A stretch of DNA of 60,293 nt, taken from contig NZ_KB890420.1 of NCBI RefSeq assembly GCF_000373105.1, positions 1 to 60,293 of the forward strand, in the 5' to 3' direction. This DNA comes from Neolewinella persica DSM 23188. Its GTDB lineage: Bacteria > Bacteroidota > Bacteroidia > Chitinophagales > Saprospiraceae. A program made the position numbers and the translations under genes. This document shows positions 27,389 through 36,479 of the stretch, in pieces. The notes under the pieces are model-generated. The model saw nothing but the letters and a program-made list of their open reading frames with translations. It had not been told where the DNA came from and did not search any database. Every line of letters begins with the position of its first letter. Position 1 is the first letter of the stretch.

Positions 27389-27405
27389 GGCGGGGCCGCA
27401 GGTGC
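27389..27405 (+). repeat. Dispersed 17-bp repeat, copy 4
   Basis: GGCGGGGCCGCAGGTGC, one change from consensus, followed by AAAGAAAAG. Forms an inverted pair with copy 5, 15 of 17 positions complementary, across the convergent gene ends. Confidence 0.85.
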
Positions 27406-27446
27406 AAAGAAAAGATATGGGCAAAGTGCGGTTTAGCCTTGCTCTT

Positions 27447-28904
27447 TTAACCATTGTGTGGCACCTGCGTCCGCGCCTCATCAACCCTCTTTAGTAACCA
27501 ATCTTTATCCATCAGAGCGGAAGGCTTGCTGGTAATGTTTTCCTTTAATTTCTCAAGCCGCTGTTGGAAAACCTTCGGAGGCAAACTTAGTTGTTCCTCT
27601 TTTAGCTGGATCAACATCTTCAGCAAAACAACAAACCGTTTGCCTAATTTGCTGAAACTGGTAGCTTGTCTGGAACGCATGAGGTACAAACGAAGGTTCT
27701 CCAGGTTAGATTCCAGTAGTCTTTGCTCTCCGTTTTCATAATAAATCTTGAGCTGGAATACCCGGCAATTCAATTGGTAAAACGGATTGATGAATCTTAC
27801 TTTGCCGAACAGTAGCAATGCCTCGTCAAATCGCTTTTCAAAAAATCTGACTTTAGCGAGGTTGAAAGAATATGCACTTTTTGCTCCTTCGGGAAGCAGG
27901 TGCTGTTGGTATTCCTCAACAAAGTTGTCCGCCCATTCAAGGCTGCCCAACAAGCAGGCCAGTGAGGTGATGTTGTTATACGTTATCTGCTGAATATATC
28001 CACGTTCCAGAATCAATTTGCTGGCCGCTAACTCCTGGTAAATAGCAAACATCTCTTTACGGTACTTCAACTCATTCCGGTTAACCCGCTTGGCGCAATA
28101 GTTGAGCAAATGCCGGTGTATTCGTTTCTGGTCAGTAACCGGTAGGGAGTCCTCGTGGGTTTTCAGTAAGCTTCTAAGGTCAAAATAGTGTGCTTCTTCC
28201 TGGGGGTCCGTCATCGTAAGGAGGCATTTTTGGAAGAGCAGTGCCAGCGGTTCTTCCTCAGGAAGATCCAATTTGGTGAGTTCCAGAATTTCAGGAGTAG
28301 GCGTGAGCTTATCCTTACCGGCACCGGAGAGGGCCATTAGTTCACCGGCTTTGTCGAGCTTCTCTACCAGCCACCAATTCTCTAAAGAGCGCAAGGCACG
28401 GCTCAGGCTCTCATCTGCCTTGAAACGGTCTTCCCAGCGAAAGGTGTTGTGCCGAAGATTATTCAATTGGTACTCCCGGAGCAACTGTTGGGCACCTCGT
28501 TTAGCGAGTCTGTTTTTGGGGGAGATAGCTTTCTTGAAAGTGCTATCGACCAATTTTGTCATTTGGCGGTAATGGGCTGCCTGAAGCAGATAAATATCCT
28601 GCTGATCGGAAACTTCCAGGCCAAGCTGCGTAAGAAATTTTTCCAGCAACTTCATCAGGTAGCTCATCACATTACTTACGGCTGGTTCATCCTCAGGCCG
28701 GTCGGGGAAAAGTAAGTGACTGAGTTTTGATTTAGTCAGTTGTTGCCAATCCTCGAATTCAACCAATAGTAAATGGGCAAGCCGGCGTGTTGGTTGATGG
28801 GTATTGAAAAATGGGGAGTTGACGAAGTCGAGAAAACGAGCCTTTTCTTTTCGGGAAAGCTTAGCGAGATTATGGACCAATTTGGAGGAGGTAATGCTTG
28901 TCAT
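27447..28904 (-). CDS. Unrecognised helical protein
   Basis: 485 residues, predicted almost entirely helical, rich in Leu, Lys and Glu, with no signal peptide or membrane segment, so probably cytoplasmic. The start MTSITSSKLVHNLAKLSRKEKARFLDFVNSPFFN and helix pairs resembling tetratricopeptide units are visible, but no known family is recognised. The last residues (EARTQVP) before the stop are encoded by dispersed-repeat copy 5, suggesting that the repeat supplied a new C-terminus. Divergent from the delta-60 gene, convergent with the AsmA-like gene. Confidence 0.75.
   Translation of the reverse strand: MTSITSSKLVHNLAKLSRKEKARFLDFVNSPFFNTHQPTRRLAHLLLVEFEDWQQLTKSKLSHLLFPDRPEDEPAVSNVMSYLMKLLEKFLTQLGLEVSDQQDIYLLQAAHYRQMTKLVDSTFKKAISPKNRLAKRGAQQLLREYQLNNLRHNTFRWEDRFKADESLSRALRSLENWWLVEKLDKAGELMALSGAGKDKLTPTPEILELTKLDLPEEEPLALLFQKCLLTMTDPQEEAHYFDLRSLLKTHEDSLPVTDQKRIHRHLLNYCAKRVNRNELKYRKEMFAIYQELAASKLILERGYIQQITYNNITSLACLLGSLEWADNFVEEYQQHLLPEGAKSAYSFNLAKVRFFEKRFDEALLLFGKVRFINPFYQLNCRVFQLKIYYENGEQRLLESNLENLRLYLMRSRQATSFSKLGKRFVVLLKMLIQLKEEQLSLPPKVFQQRLEKLKENITSKPSALMDKDWLLKRVDEARTQVPHNG
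27461..27477 (-). repeat. Dispersed 17-bp repeat, copy 5 (inside a gene end)
   Basis: The minus strand reads GGCGCGGACGCAGGTGC, one change from consensus, translated as EARTQVP at the C-terminus of the helical protein. Confidence 0.8.
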
Positions 28905-29077
28905 GCTCTAAAATATGTGTCTTATAAGTGTTTTAGGTAATTGAAATTCAATGTTTTATATATTTTTTGATTCATTTTTAACAATAAAAATACGACAAAT
29001 TGTACTTGTTGGCCCGAGCCTTTCGAAATATATTTACTCTAGTTATACGCTCAGTCTTAAATCAACCCAAATTCAAA

Positions 29078-30778
29078 ATGACTAAATTTTACCTCCTATT
29101 TCCACTTTTTTGCTTTATCCTGAGCGGCAGCATATTGGCCCAGGACGGCCAGTTGGATTCTTCTTTTGCCAATAACGGTATTCTGAAGATGGATTTTGTC
29201 CAGGGCAATGAAACGGTCAATGATGTGATTGAGCAACCCGATGGTAAACTCCTGACAATCTTTGCCGGTCGTTACCCAAACCCGGAGACTTTTGACATCG
29301 TGGTGATGCGGTTTATGCCAGATGGTTCGGTTGACTCCTCTTTTGCCGTTAATGGTCTCTTCCGCAATCAGAATGATAAGGGCAGTGACCTTGGTTATGA
29401 TTTGCACCTGTTTGATGATGGGAGTATTCTGGCCTGTGGATCTTTTTCAAACGACGACCCCAACGATACTGATTTTAATGTATTCAAGCTTACCCCGGAA
29501 GGTGAGCTGGACTCTATGTTCGGAACTGACGGGAGTACGGTCGTGAAAATTGACAGCAGCCAGGATTATGCCCGCTCCATCGCGGTCGCTGACAATGGCG
29601 ATATTTACCTGGGAGGAGACAGTAAGGTGTTGGGGTTTGGCTTTGATCGAAGCGTTATCCTCAAATTGACGGCCACTGGTAAAGTAGATTCTACCTTCGG
29701 TAACAACGGGGTTTTTATGTGGAATACGGATGTTCCTGATGGCGTAAGTACTAGCAATGTCCGCCGTTTGTTGATCGCCCCGGACGGAAACCTGTTGACT
29801 TCTGGAAGGACGAAGCCCAACAGTAATGACCGCATCTCCTTATATAAGGTCTTACCTGATGGTTCAGGGCTGGATACTAACTTTGCCGACCGCGGGGAAC
29901 TTTTACTTCCCCTTCAGGGCTCTGGATATGGACTGGCCATTCACCCCGATAGTACGATTCTGGTAACTGGAAACAATCTGACGACGGACGGCTTTGACCT
30001 TGTCGTCGCTGCCTTCGATCAGAACGGCGTAGAAAAAGATGACTTTGGTGTCTTTGGTGTAGTCACCATTAATCCTGGCCCCAACGATGTTGGCCTTGAT
30101 ATCGCGGTGCAGCCTGATGGTAAAATTGTTGTCGGTGGTGAAACCGGCGGCAATATTCGGACGGGCCCTCCGCGTAAGTTCCTCGCGGCTCGTTTGGACA
30201 TCACCGGAAAGATGGATTCTACCTGGGGAGACGCCGGAATAGTAACAACGATGACCTCCGACTTCTTTGCCTTCCCCAACGCCATCATGGTACAGCGCGA
30301 TGGCAAAATAGTACTCGGCGGCGGCTCTGCTACAACTACCTCTGGTAATGATCTGACCCTGGTTCGCTACAACAACTTTATTGATGCCGATGGTGATGGC
30401 TACAGCATTGTGGATGACTGTAATGATTTCGTTTTCGAAATCAACCCCGGTGCCTTTGATATTGCCGATAACGGTATCGATGAAGACTGTAGTGGTGACG
30501 ACAGCCCGGTCGCCGTCCGCGAAACGGATCTTTCCGCAGGCTTTGTGGTTTTTCCTAACCCGGCCAATAATGAAATTACCCTGCGGTCAATGGACCTTTC
30601 CCTGGCCCCACACCGCATTGATGTCTACCACGTCAGCGGGCAATTACTCCGGTCTTATCTGCCAAGCCTGCGGGCGGAAGTACAGACATTATCGCTAGCC
30701 GGGTTACCGGCAGGGATGCTGGTATTACGCCTGGAAACGAAGAATGGAACTGCAGTAAAGAGAATTGTAAAGCGGTAA
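29078..30778 (+). CDS. Delta-60 (DUF5122) repeat protein with T9SS sorting domain
   Basis: 566 residues from ATG 29078, which opens the signal peptide MTKFYLLFPLFCFILSGSILAQ; an earlier in-frame start would place 26 non-signal residues in front. About seven repeats of the form QPDGKxxxxG...DxSFGxxG (for example GQLDSSFANNGILK) form a beta-propeller-like body. A DADGDGYSIVDDCND segment with DIADNGIDEDCSGDD resembles the MopE-type metal-binding motif. The last 75 residues, from FVVFPNPANNEITL to TAVKRIVKR, are a T9SS sorting domain. Secreted or surface protein of unknown role. Confidence 0.85.
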   Translation: MTKFYLLFPLFCFILSGSILAQDGQLDSSFANNGILKMDFVQGNETVNDVIEQPDGKLLTIFAGRYPNPETFDIVVMRFMPDGSVDSSFAVNGLFRNQNDKGSDLGYDLHLFDDGSILACGSFSNDDPNDTDFNVFKLTPEGELDSMFGTDGSTVVKIDSSQDYARSIAVADNGDIYLGGDSKVLGFGFDRSVILKLTATGKVDSTFGNNGVFMWNTDVPDGVSTSNVRRLLIAPDGNLLTSGRTKPNSNDRISLYKVLPDGSGLDTNFADRGELLLPLQGSGYGLAIHPDSTILVTGNNLTTDGFDLVVAAFDQNGVEKDDFGVFGVVTINPGPNDVGLDIAVQPDGKIVVGGETGGNIRTGPPRKFLAARLDITGKMDSTWGDAGIVTTMTSDFFAFPNAIMVQRDGKIVLGGGSATTTSGNDLTLVRYNNFIDADGDGYSIVDDCNDFVFEINPGAFDIADNGIDEDCSGDDSPVAVRETDLSAGFVVFPNPANNEITLRSMDLSLAPHRIDVYHVSGQLLRSYLPSLRAEVQTLSLAGLPAGMLVLRLETKNGTAVKRIVKR

Positions 30779-30828
30779 TGTTTTTACGCTTTTGTTTTAT
30801 GACAGCTTGGTTTTAACTACTCTTAGCC

Positions 30829-30862
30829 CCCCTCTTTTCTCATTTACGTGAGGAAGGAGGGG
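30829..30862 (+). other. Hairpin directly upstream of a start codon
   Basis: CCCCTCTTTTCTCA (30829-30842) pairs with TGAGGAAGGAGGGG (30849-30862) with two wobbles. The right arm holds the purine-rich AGGAAGGAGG, only 17 bases before the next ATG. It may end the previous transcript or mask the ribosome site. Confidence 0.5.
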
Positions 30863-30879
30863 ATTTAATCTTACGCTTT

Positions 30880-32823
30880 ATGGCAAGCAAATATGGAAAC
30901 TATCTGGCCATGTTCCTGGTCATGTTTTACCTGGGGTCGGCTACCGGGCAAAATATCGTAACCGATCCCGGTTTTGAAGGCTGGACCGGCTCAAACGGTG
31001 GGGGAAATACCCTGGATGGAATGACGGATTGGTACAACGCCAACGGAACTGCCGATTTGCACCACACGAGTCGGAACCCAGGCAGTAACCTAACGGGATT
31101 GAATCCCTGCCCTCTGGGAGACGGGCGTACAGATTGCGGTTTCCCAATTGCCGGAGAAGGCGTAATGGGCTGCTATAAAGGGAATGGCGAAGATGGTTCT
31201 AAAGAATGGGCGGGTATCCGGTTGCTGGAGCCCACTGTACCGGGAGACTGCTACGAAGTTTCGTTTTGGGTCCAGAATAAGAAAGACCGCCCAGGCAGTG
31301 AATACGTCACCAACCAATGGGGAGTATTCTTTTCTGAAACGGAGTTCCCACAGTTTAATCCCAACCTCTTCGATTTTGATCGGGTGGCTTCTCAGTGGGT
31401 TGCGACGGAGGAAGTCATCGATGGAAGCGATTGGCGGTTTATCGAGCTTAATTTTGAGGCTGACCGGGCTTATGAATACCTTTTTGTTGGCTTTATGGGT
31501 AACGTAGCTGACGCTACCCAGCGCATTGCGAACGACGACGGATTCCTCGGGTGCTACGTCTTCTTTGACGAACTATACGTCAATCATGTAGATGTGGACG
31601 TTCCTCCAACCATTACCATCTGTGCGGGGGAAGAAGCTACCATAAACTTCGTCTCGGACTTTTCTTTAAACTGGACGGACGGAACCACTACGGATACTAC
31701 CCGGACGTTTGTCGTTGCCCCGCTAACGACAACTACCTATTACGTAACGGCCACCGGGAACACCGGCTGTACCAAAATGGACTCCGTTGTGGTAGAGGTG
31801 GAATTCCCTACAAGTTCCACGTTGCCCGATGATCTTTGTATCTACTCCGAGCCCATAATTGTAGACGCTAACGTAAGTAACGGCCGCTGGGCCGGGCCAG
31901 GAATAGAGGATACGGATACTGGCCGCTTCTCTGCCGCACTTGCCGGCCCGGGACAACACACGGTATTCTTCCTCTCAGATGCCGGTTGTGCGGCCAGTGC
32001 CAGTTACACCATCAATGTGCTTGATATTGCGCCTCCTGAATTGACCGTTGATGCTTTGTCGGGTTGTACCCCCCTGACGGTATCGACAGGGCATTCGAAT
32101 GCCGCTGCGCCAGCAACGGAATATCGTTGGACATTTGGCGACACGACCATTATCTCTACAAATCCTGATGCCACCTATACTTTCTATAAGGGTGGAGAAT
32201 ATGAGGTTTCCGCTGATCTCGTTTTTTCCCCTTCCTGTATCGTTACCACCACCTTGCCGGCGGCCATTCAGGTCAACCAAAGCCCGGTGGCCGATTTCAT
32301 CACCGCTGGCCGGCTGACGAACCTCGACGGTGGCGCTACTTTCCGTGATCGCTCGGTGGGAGACATCGTCGGCTGGGATTGGGACATTGCCGGTTTAGCT
32401 ACCGATAACCGCAACGAAACTTATTTTGAATTCGACGAAGCGGGGGAGTACGAAGTCTTTTTAGAGGTGATCGATCGGGAGGGCTGTACGGACACTACCC
32501 GGCAGATCATTACGGTCATGTCTGATGCAAAGATCTACGTCCCCAATGCCTTTTCTCCCAACGGAGATGGCATTAATGATCGCTTCGAGTTAGGCTTGGC
32601 GGGCAGGTTAGGCGACTTCCAGTTGGAAGTCTACAATCGCTGGGGAGGGCTGTTGTTTCAAACTACCGATCCCGAAACAGCCTGGGACGGAACGGGAATC
32701 AACGGCGAGCCCGTTGAAGTAGGAACGTACCTGTACATTTTGTCTTACGGATTACCTGCCTCGACTTCAGCAGAGGAACAAGCAACCAGAAACATTTCAG
32801 GCAACCTGAACCTGCTTAGATAA
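30880..32823 (+). CDS. Secreted protein with PKD domain and gliding-type (CHU_C) C-terminal domain
   Basis: 647 residues with a signal peptide ending about SATGQ. The first part (NIVTDPGFEGWTGSNGG, then WAGIRLLEPTVPGDCYEVSFWVQNK) looks like a jelly-roll carbohydrate-binding-like domain. Residues about 420-545 include PKD-like domains (YRWTFGD, GWDWDIAG...EAGEYEVFLEV). The last 95 residues, starting IYVPNAFSPNGDGINDRFELGL and containing YNRWGGLLFQTTD, are the gliding motility-associated C-terminal domain that marks type B T9SS cargo. Surface or secreted; the substrate is unknown. Confidence 0.88.
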   Translation: MASKYGNYLAMFLVMFYLGSATGQNIVTDPGFEGWTGSNGGGNTLDGMTDWYNANGTADLHHTSRNPGSNLTGLNPCPLGDGRTDCGFPIAGEGVMGCYKGNGEDGSKEWAGIRLLEPTVPGDCYEVSFWVQNKKDRPGSEYVTNQWGVFFSETEFPQFNPNLFDFDRVASQWVATEEVIDGSDWRFIELNFEADRAYEYLFVGFMGNVADATQRIANDDGFLGCYVFFDELYVNHVDVDVPPTITICAGEEATINFVSDFSLNWTDGTTTDTTRTFVVAPLTTTTYYVTATGNTGCTKMDSVVVEVEFPTSSTLPDDLCIYSEPIIVDANVSNGRWAGPGIEDTDTGRFSAALAGPGQHTVFFLSDAGCAASASYTINVLDIAPPELTVDALSGCTPLTVSTGHSNAAAPATEYRWTFGDTTIISTNPDATYTFYKGGEYEVSADLVFSPSCIVTTTLPAAIQVNQSPVADFITAGRLTNLDGGATFRDRSVGDIVGWDWDIAGLATDNRNETYFEFDEAGEYEVFLEVIDREGCTDTTRQIITVMSDAKIYVPNAFSPNGDGINDRFELGLAGRLGDFQLEVYNRWGGLLFQTTDPETAWDGTGINGEPVEVGTYLYILSYGLPASTSAEEQATRNISGNLNLLR

Positions 32824-32905
32824 AGGCAGGCCGGGAAAAGCCAGTGAGCCAACCAGCCAAATTAGCGCCAAAATATATATTCATTTACCCACCAATCACT
32901 TTTCT

Positions 32906-35290
32906 ATGAGATCATTAATTTTTACTCTTTTCGTAGCCTTTGGCTGCGCTGGTTTATCGGCCCAGGCTAGCCTGATTAAGGATATCCGGAGTGGAACCAG
33001 CAGTTCTTCTCCCAAAGAGTTTGCCATGCTGAACGGCAAACTATATTTTTCTGCATCGAGCGACTCCCTTGGAACGGAATTATTTGTTACCGATGGAACA
33101 ACCGAAGGCACCGAACTCTTCAAAGATCTGTTGGAAGGCTCCAGCAGTGGAAGCCCGGCGAATATTACGGTGTTCAACGACAAACTCTACTTCTCCGCTA
33201 ACACGGACACACTTGGATCAGAACTCTGGGTTTCTGACGGAACCAGCGAAGGCACCCGCCTGCTGGCTGATGTTAATCCTGGTACGGATGGTTCCTTTAT
33301 TCGAAATTTTGTCGAATTTAAGGACCGTCTATATTTCTCGGCGGCCGATACCCTCCTGCCGGGCTTCAGGCCATCACCCAAGTTCGAGTTTTACCGCCTT
33401 AGTGAGGATGGAGAAAGCGTAGAATTCTTCAAGGAAGTAGGCGACAGCACGAATTCCGGTTCACCCGGTAATTTCCTTATCATAGATGATTTACTTTACT
33501 TTTCGGGTTACGCAGGAGTGGACATCCACCCCGTATTTGGCCCACGCGCCTTTTCCGGGCTCTGGGTCAGCGACGGAACAACGGAGGGGACCAGGGCGAT
33601 TACCGAACAGCCGGAAGTAGTTACCAACCCAAGTAATTTTGCTGCCTTAAACGGACAGCTTTACTTTCAGGGAAGCACAACGCAAGGCGGGAATGAGTTA
33701 TACACCTTCGATGGAGATTCAATACGGTTGATTTTGGATTCCCGACCCGAACCAGGGTCAAGTACCAGTCCGGCAGGGATAACTGCTTTTGGCGACTATA
33801 TTTTTTACCAGGGTGCCTCTGACTCATTCGGCGTCGAACTGTACGTAAGTGATGGTACTGCCGAAGGTACCCGATTACTTGATGTCAACCTGGGGCCGGG
33901 AACAGGTTCCAGCCTCAACGGCGACAGCCGGCCTCATGATTTCCTGGTCCTGAAACAGCTGAATGGTGAGGATGCGTTATACTTTGTAGGACGGGATAGT
34001 GTGCTCCGTGATCAGCTTTTTAAGCTTACCCTGGATGAAACCGGTGAGCCGGTAATTACCTCCTTCTTTGACCTGTACGGCGTATCGCATACTAACGTAG
34101 ATGAGTTAACGTCGACTGGTTCCGCGCTGTATTTTGAAGCGAATACGCCTGAATTTGGTGCCGAAATCTACAAGCTGAGTCTTGTTAATGATGGACCACC
34201 CACTCTTGTAGCTGATATAAACCCCGGGTCGTCTGGTTCCAGCCCCGCCAATCTCACGCTCTTACGGGATAAGATTCTGTACGCAGCCAGAGCGGATGTG
34301 GGCACTGAACTGTATGGCATTGATGTTGATCGTACGGACTTCGAGATCAGTGTAGTTGGAGAAGGAGTTATCAGCAATGGGGCAATCATTGACCTGGGAA
34401 CGATTTTCATCGGGGAGTCTTCCGATGAGGAAATTGTAGTACTGAATACGGGGGTCGGACCAAATGCCGGCGCTATCCTTAATCTGGAAGATTTGGGATC
34501 AACGTACACGGTTGAAACTGCCGCTAACCTGGACAATATTGCCGAAGGGCGGTTCAGTACCGTGTCCCTGAACGTGGCACCAACTGTAGAAGGTATGATG
34601 TTGGATAGTCTGGTGCTCTCCGTATTTGGTCCCGACGGTCCGGAAGCGTTTAAGGTGTACCTGATGGCCACTGCCGAACGCCGTACCGGTGCCTTATCCG
34701 CTACTGCTGCCGGGACAATGCTTACCGGCACGGAAGAGATCAACTTTGGCGATGTCCTCGCCTGGCAGGATTCCACCATTACCATTGCGCTGGAAAACAC
34801 CGGAAACGGTCCGCTTCAGTACCTGCCTAGTCTGATGGAAGGCACGAAGTTCACTGCCGATGACCTCTTCGGCGCTACGCTGTCGGCGGGAGGGAGCGAT
34901 GCCATCTCCATCACGTTCTCACCGCAGTCAGTCACCACATATGAGGATACCCTGGTGATTACCCTTTTCCTCAATGAGGTGACTACGGATGAATTGATTA
35001 TTCCACTGGCGGGCAATACCATTGTCAACAGTATCAATAACTTCGGTATTGAGGCGGTACGGGCTTTCCCAAATCCGACGACCGATCAGCTGTACATTGA
35101 GCTGAGCGAACCACTATTGGCTGGATCAACCCGGATCTTTGATGTAAATGGCCGGATGGTCCTGGAAGGTGTCTGGCCACGGAACGCACGCACGCATGCC
35201 ATCACTATGGGTTCACTTCCTGCTGGAAGCTATACCGTTGAAGTCCTTGATCGTCAGGGGCGCATGGTGATCGAAGTCATCAAGCGGTAA
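32906..35290 (+). CDS. ELWxxDGT-repeat protein with anchor-D-like domains and T9SS tail
   Basis: 794 residues with a signal peptide (MRSLIFTLFVAFGCAGLSAQ). Residues about 25-470 hold repeats of the ELWxxDGTxxGT type, such as TELFVTDGTTEGTEL and SELWVSDGTSEGTRL, spaced 45-60 residues. Residues about 475-700 hold two immunoglobulin-like domains of the choice-of-anchor-D kind (IDLGTIFIGESSDEEIVV, INFGDVLAWQDSTITI). A T9SS sorting domain ends the protein (AFPNPTTDQLYIEL to RMVIEVIKR). Function unknown. It shares its repeat type with the gene at 36480-39053, suggesting paralogy. Confidence 0.85.
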   Translation: MRSLIFTLFVAFGCAGLSAQASLIKDIRSGTSSSSPKEFAMLNGKLYFSASSDSLGTELFVTDGTTEGTELFKDLLEGSSSGSPANITVFNDKLYFSANTDTLGSELWVSDGTSEGTRLLADVNPGTDGSFIRNFVEFKDRLYFSAADTLLPGFRPSPKFEFYRLSEDGESVEFFKEVGDSTNSGSPGNFLIIDDLLYFSGYAGVDIHPVFGPRAFSGLWVSDGTTEGTRAITEQPEVVTNPSNFAALNGQLYFQGSTTQGGNELYTFDGDSIRLILDSRPEPGSSTSPAGITAFGDYIFYQGASDSFGVELYVSDGTAEGTRLLDVNLGPGTGSSLNGDSRPHDFLVLKQLNGEDALYFVGRDSVLRDQLFKLTLDETGEPVITSFFDLYGVSHTNVDELTSTGSALYFEANTPEFGAEIYKLSLVNDGPPTLVADINPGSSGSSPANLTLLRDKILYAARADVGTELYGIDVDRTDFEISVVGEGVISNGAIIDLGTIFIGESSDEEIVVLNTGVGPNAGAILNLEDLGSTYTVETAANLDNIAEGRFSTVSLNVAPTVEGMMLDSLVLSVFGPDGPEAFKVYLMATAERRTGALSATAAGTMLTGTEEINFGDVLAWQDSTITIALENTGNGPLQYLPSLMEGTKFTADDLFGATLSAGGSDAISITFSPQSVTTYEDTLVITLFLNEVTTDELIIPLAGNTIVNSINNFGIEAVRAFPNPTTDQLYIELSEPLLAGSTRIFDVNGRMVLEGVWPRNARTHAITMGSLPAGSYTVEVLDRQGRMVIEVIKR

Positions 35291-35361
35291 GATTCATTCG
35301 GATTATTCCTACGGGTACTTCACTTTGAGGGACTTGTAGTACTGCCCGAGAATTTAAGGAA

Positions 35362-35394
35362 CAGGGGAAGCAACGGTGCTTTCCCTGCTCTTTT
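35362..35394 (+). terminator. Terminator of the ELWxxDGT gene
   Basis: CAGGGGAAGCA (35362-35372) pairs with TGCTTTCCCTG (35377-35387) with one wobble, loop ACGG, followed by CTCTTTTATTTT. Confidence 0.8.
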
Positions 35395-35401
35395 ATTTTC
35401 A

Positions 35402-35418
35402 GGCGCGGCCGCAGGTGC
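35402..35418 (+). repeat. Dispersed 17-bp repeat, copy 6
   Basis: GGCGCGGCCGCAGGTGC, exact consensus, 8 bases after the terminator T-run. Inverted partner of copy 7. Confidence 0.88.
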
Positions 35419-35545
35419 AGGGGAGGTTTAAGGGCGATGTGGCTTGTTAGCGGAGTCAGCCCCTTTTACCTCGGATAAAGGTTTCGGTTTTATCATCTTT
35501 CCAATTAGATCCCAACCGGTTCACCGTCTGACTTGCCTTGCGCCC

Positions 35546-36433
35546 TTACTCCTTTATCCCTTCCCCCGCACCTGCGGCCCCGCCCCACTGCTTCAAAAAT
35601 ACATTTACCACCATGCTTCCCACAATCAATACAATGCCCAGAAAGCTAAGGAAAGTATAACCTTCCCTGAAAAACAAGAAACCCAACAAGAGGGAGTAAA
35701 CCACTTCCAGGTACCGGAAAGGAGCAATGCGGCTGGCGGGTTCAATTTGCAGCGACCGCGTCATGAACACCTGAGCGAAATAGCCCAGGGTCCCCATACC
35801 CAACAGTGCGGCCAGTTCAGGTAAATTCGGTGTCCGCCAGTACGGAATCATGGCGAGGCCGGCCAGAACACTCGCGGTGAACATGAAATAATTGATGATG
35901 ACCATGGAATGTTCTGACGACCCGATCTTGCGGATAGTGACGTAGACAAGACCTGCAAAAACGGCGCCGGTAACGCCCAGGAACAGGTTAAAAGGATCAA
36001 TTCTGAAGTCGAAACCCTTGAGGATGAAGACACCGGCAAAGGCTACTCCAAAGAGTAACCACTGGATAGGGAACACCTTTTCCTTGAGCCACCAAACCGC
36101 AAAAGTAGCGGTGAAAACAGGGGATAGGTACTTCAGCGATACAGCGGCCCCCAGCGGAATCCGCTGGATGGTGGCGAAAAATAACGTCATGGCAATAACC
36201 CCAAACAGCGCCCGGAGAATTAGCAACCTCTTCTTGTTTCCTAATATGGGAATGTTGTGGCGCTTCAGGTAAATCATGGCCACCATCGAGGTGATGGCGG
36301 AACGGAAAAAGACAATCTGAAACAGGTGAAACTGGGTTAGTTCTTTAATGATGATCTGCATGACCGCAAAAAACAGGCCGGCAATGATGATGTAACGGAT
36401 GCCGGGCGTGAGGTAGTCAGGTAGCTTATTCAT
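35546..36433 (-). CDS. EamA/DMT-family permease
   Basis: 295 residues with about ten hydrophobic segments arranged as two EamA halves. Conserved features include FFRSAITSMVAMIYL in the first half, PLGAAVSLKYLSPVFTATFAVWWLKEKV at the end of the first half, and EPASRIAPFRYLEVVYSLLLGFLFFREGY in the second. It is an inner-membrane drug/metabolite transporter; the substrate cannot be told. The last residues GGAAGAG are encoded by dispersed-repeat copy 7. It lies 46 bases downstream of the minus-strand ELWxxDGT gene, so the two may be co-transcribed. Confidence 0.88.
   Translation of the reverse strand: MNKLPDYLTPGIRYIIIAGLFFAVMQIIIKELTQFHLFQIVFFRSAITSMVAMIYLKRHNIPILGNKKRLLILRALFGVIAMTLFFATIQRIPLGAAVSLKYLSPVFTATFAVWWLKEKVFPIQWLLFGVAFAGVFILKGFDFRIDPFNLFLGVTGAVFAGLVYVTIRKIGSSEHSMVIINYFMFTASVLAGLAMIPYWRTPNLPELAALLGMGTLGYFAQVFMTRSLQIEPASRIAPFRYLEVVYSLLLGFLFFREGYTFLSFLGIVLIVGSMVVNVFLKQWGGAAGAGEGIKE
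35568..35584 (-). repeat. Dispersed 17-bp repeat, copy 7 (inside a gene end)
   Basis: The minus strand reads GGCGGGGCCGCAGGTGC, one change from consensus, translated GGAAGA at the C-terminus of the permease. Confidence 0.8.
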
Positions 36434-36479
36434 GCAGAGGGGGTTCAGTACGTTCTACGCATCGTTGTAAGCGGCCTTA

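Noticed and set aside
35444..35824. 126-codon plus-strand frame near the EamA gene
   Set aside because: Mostly antisense to the permease and contains a repeat copy; no domain.
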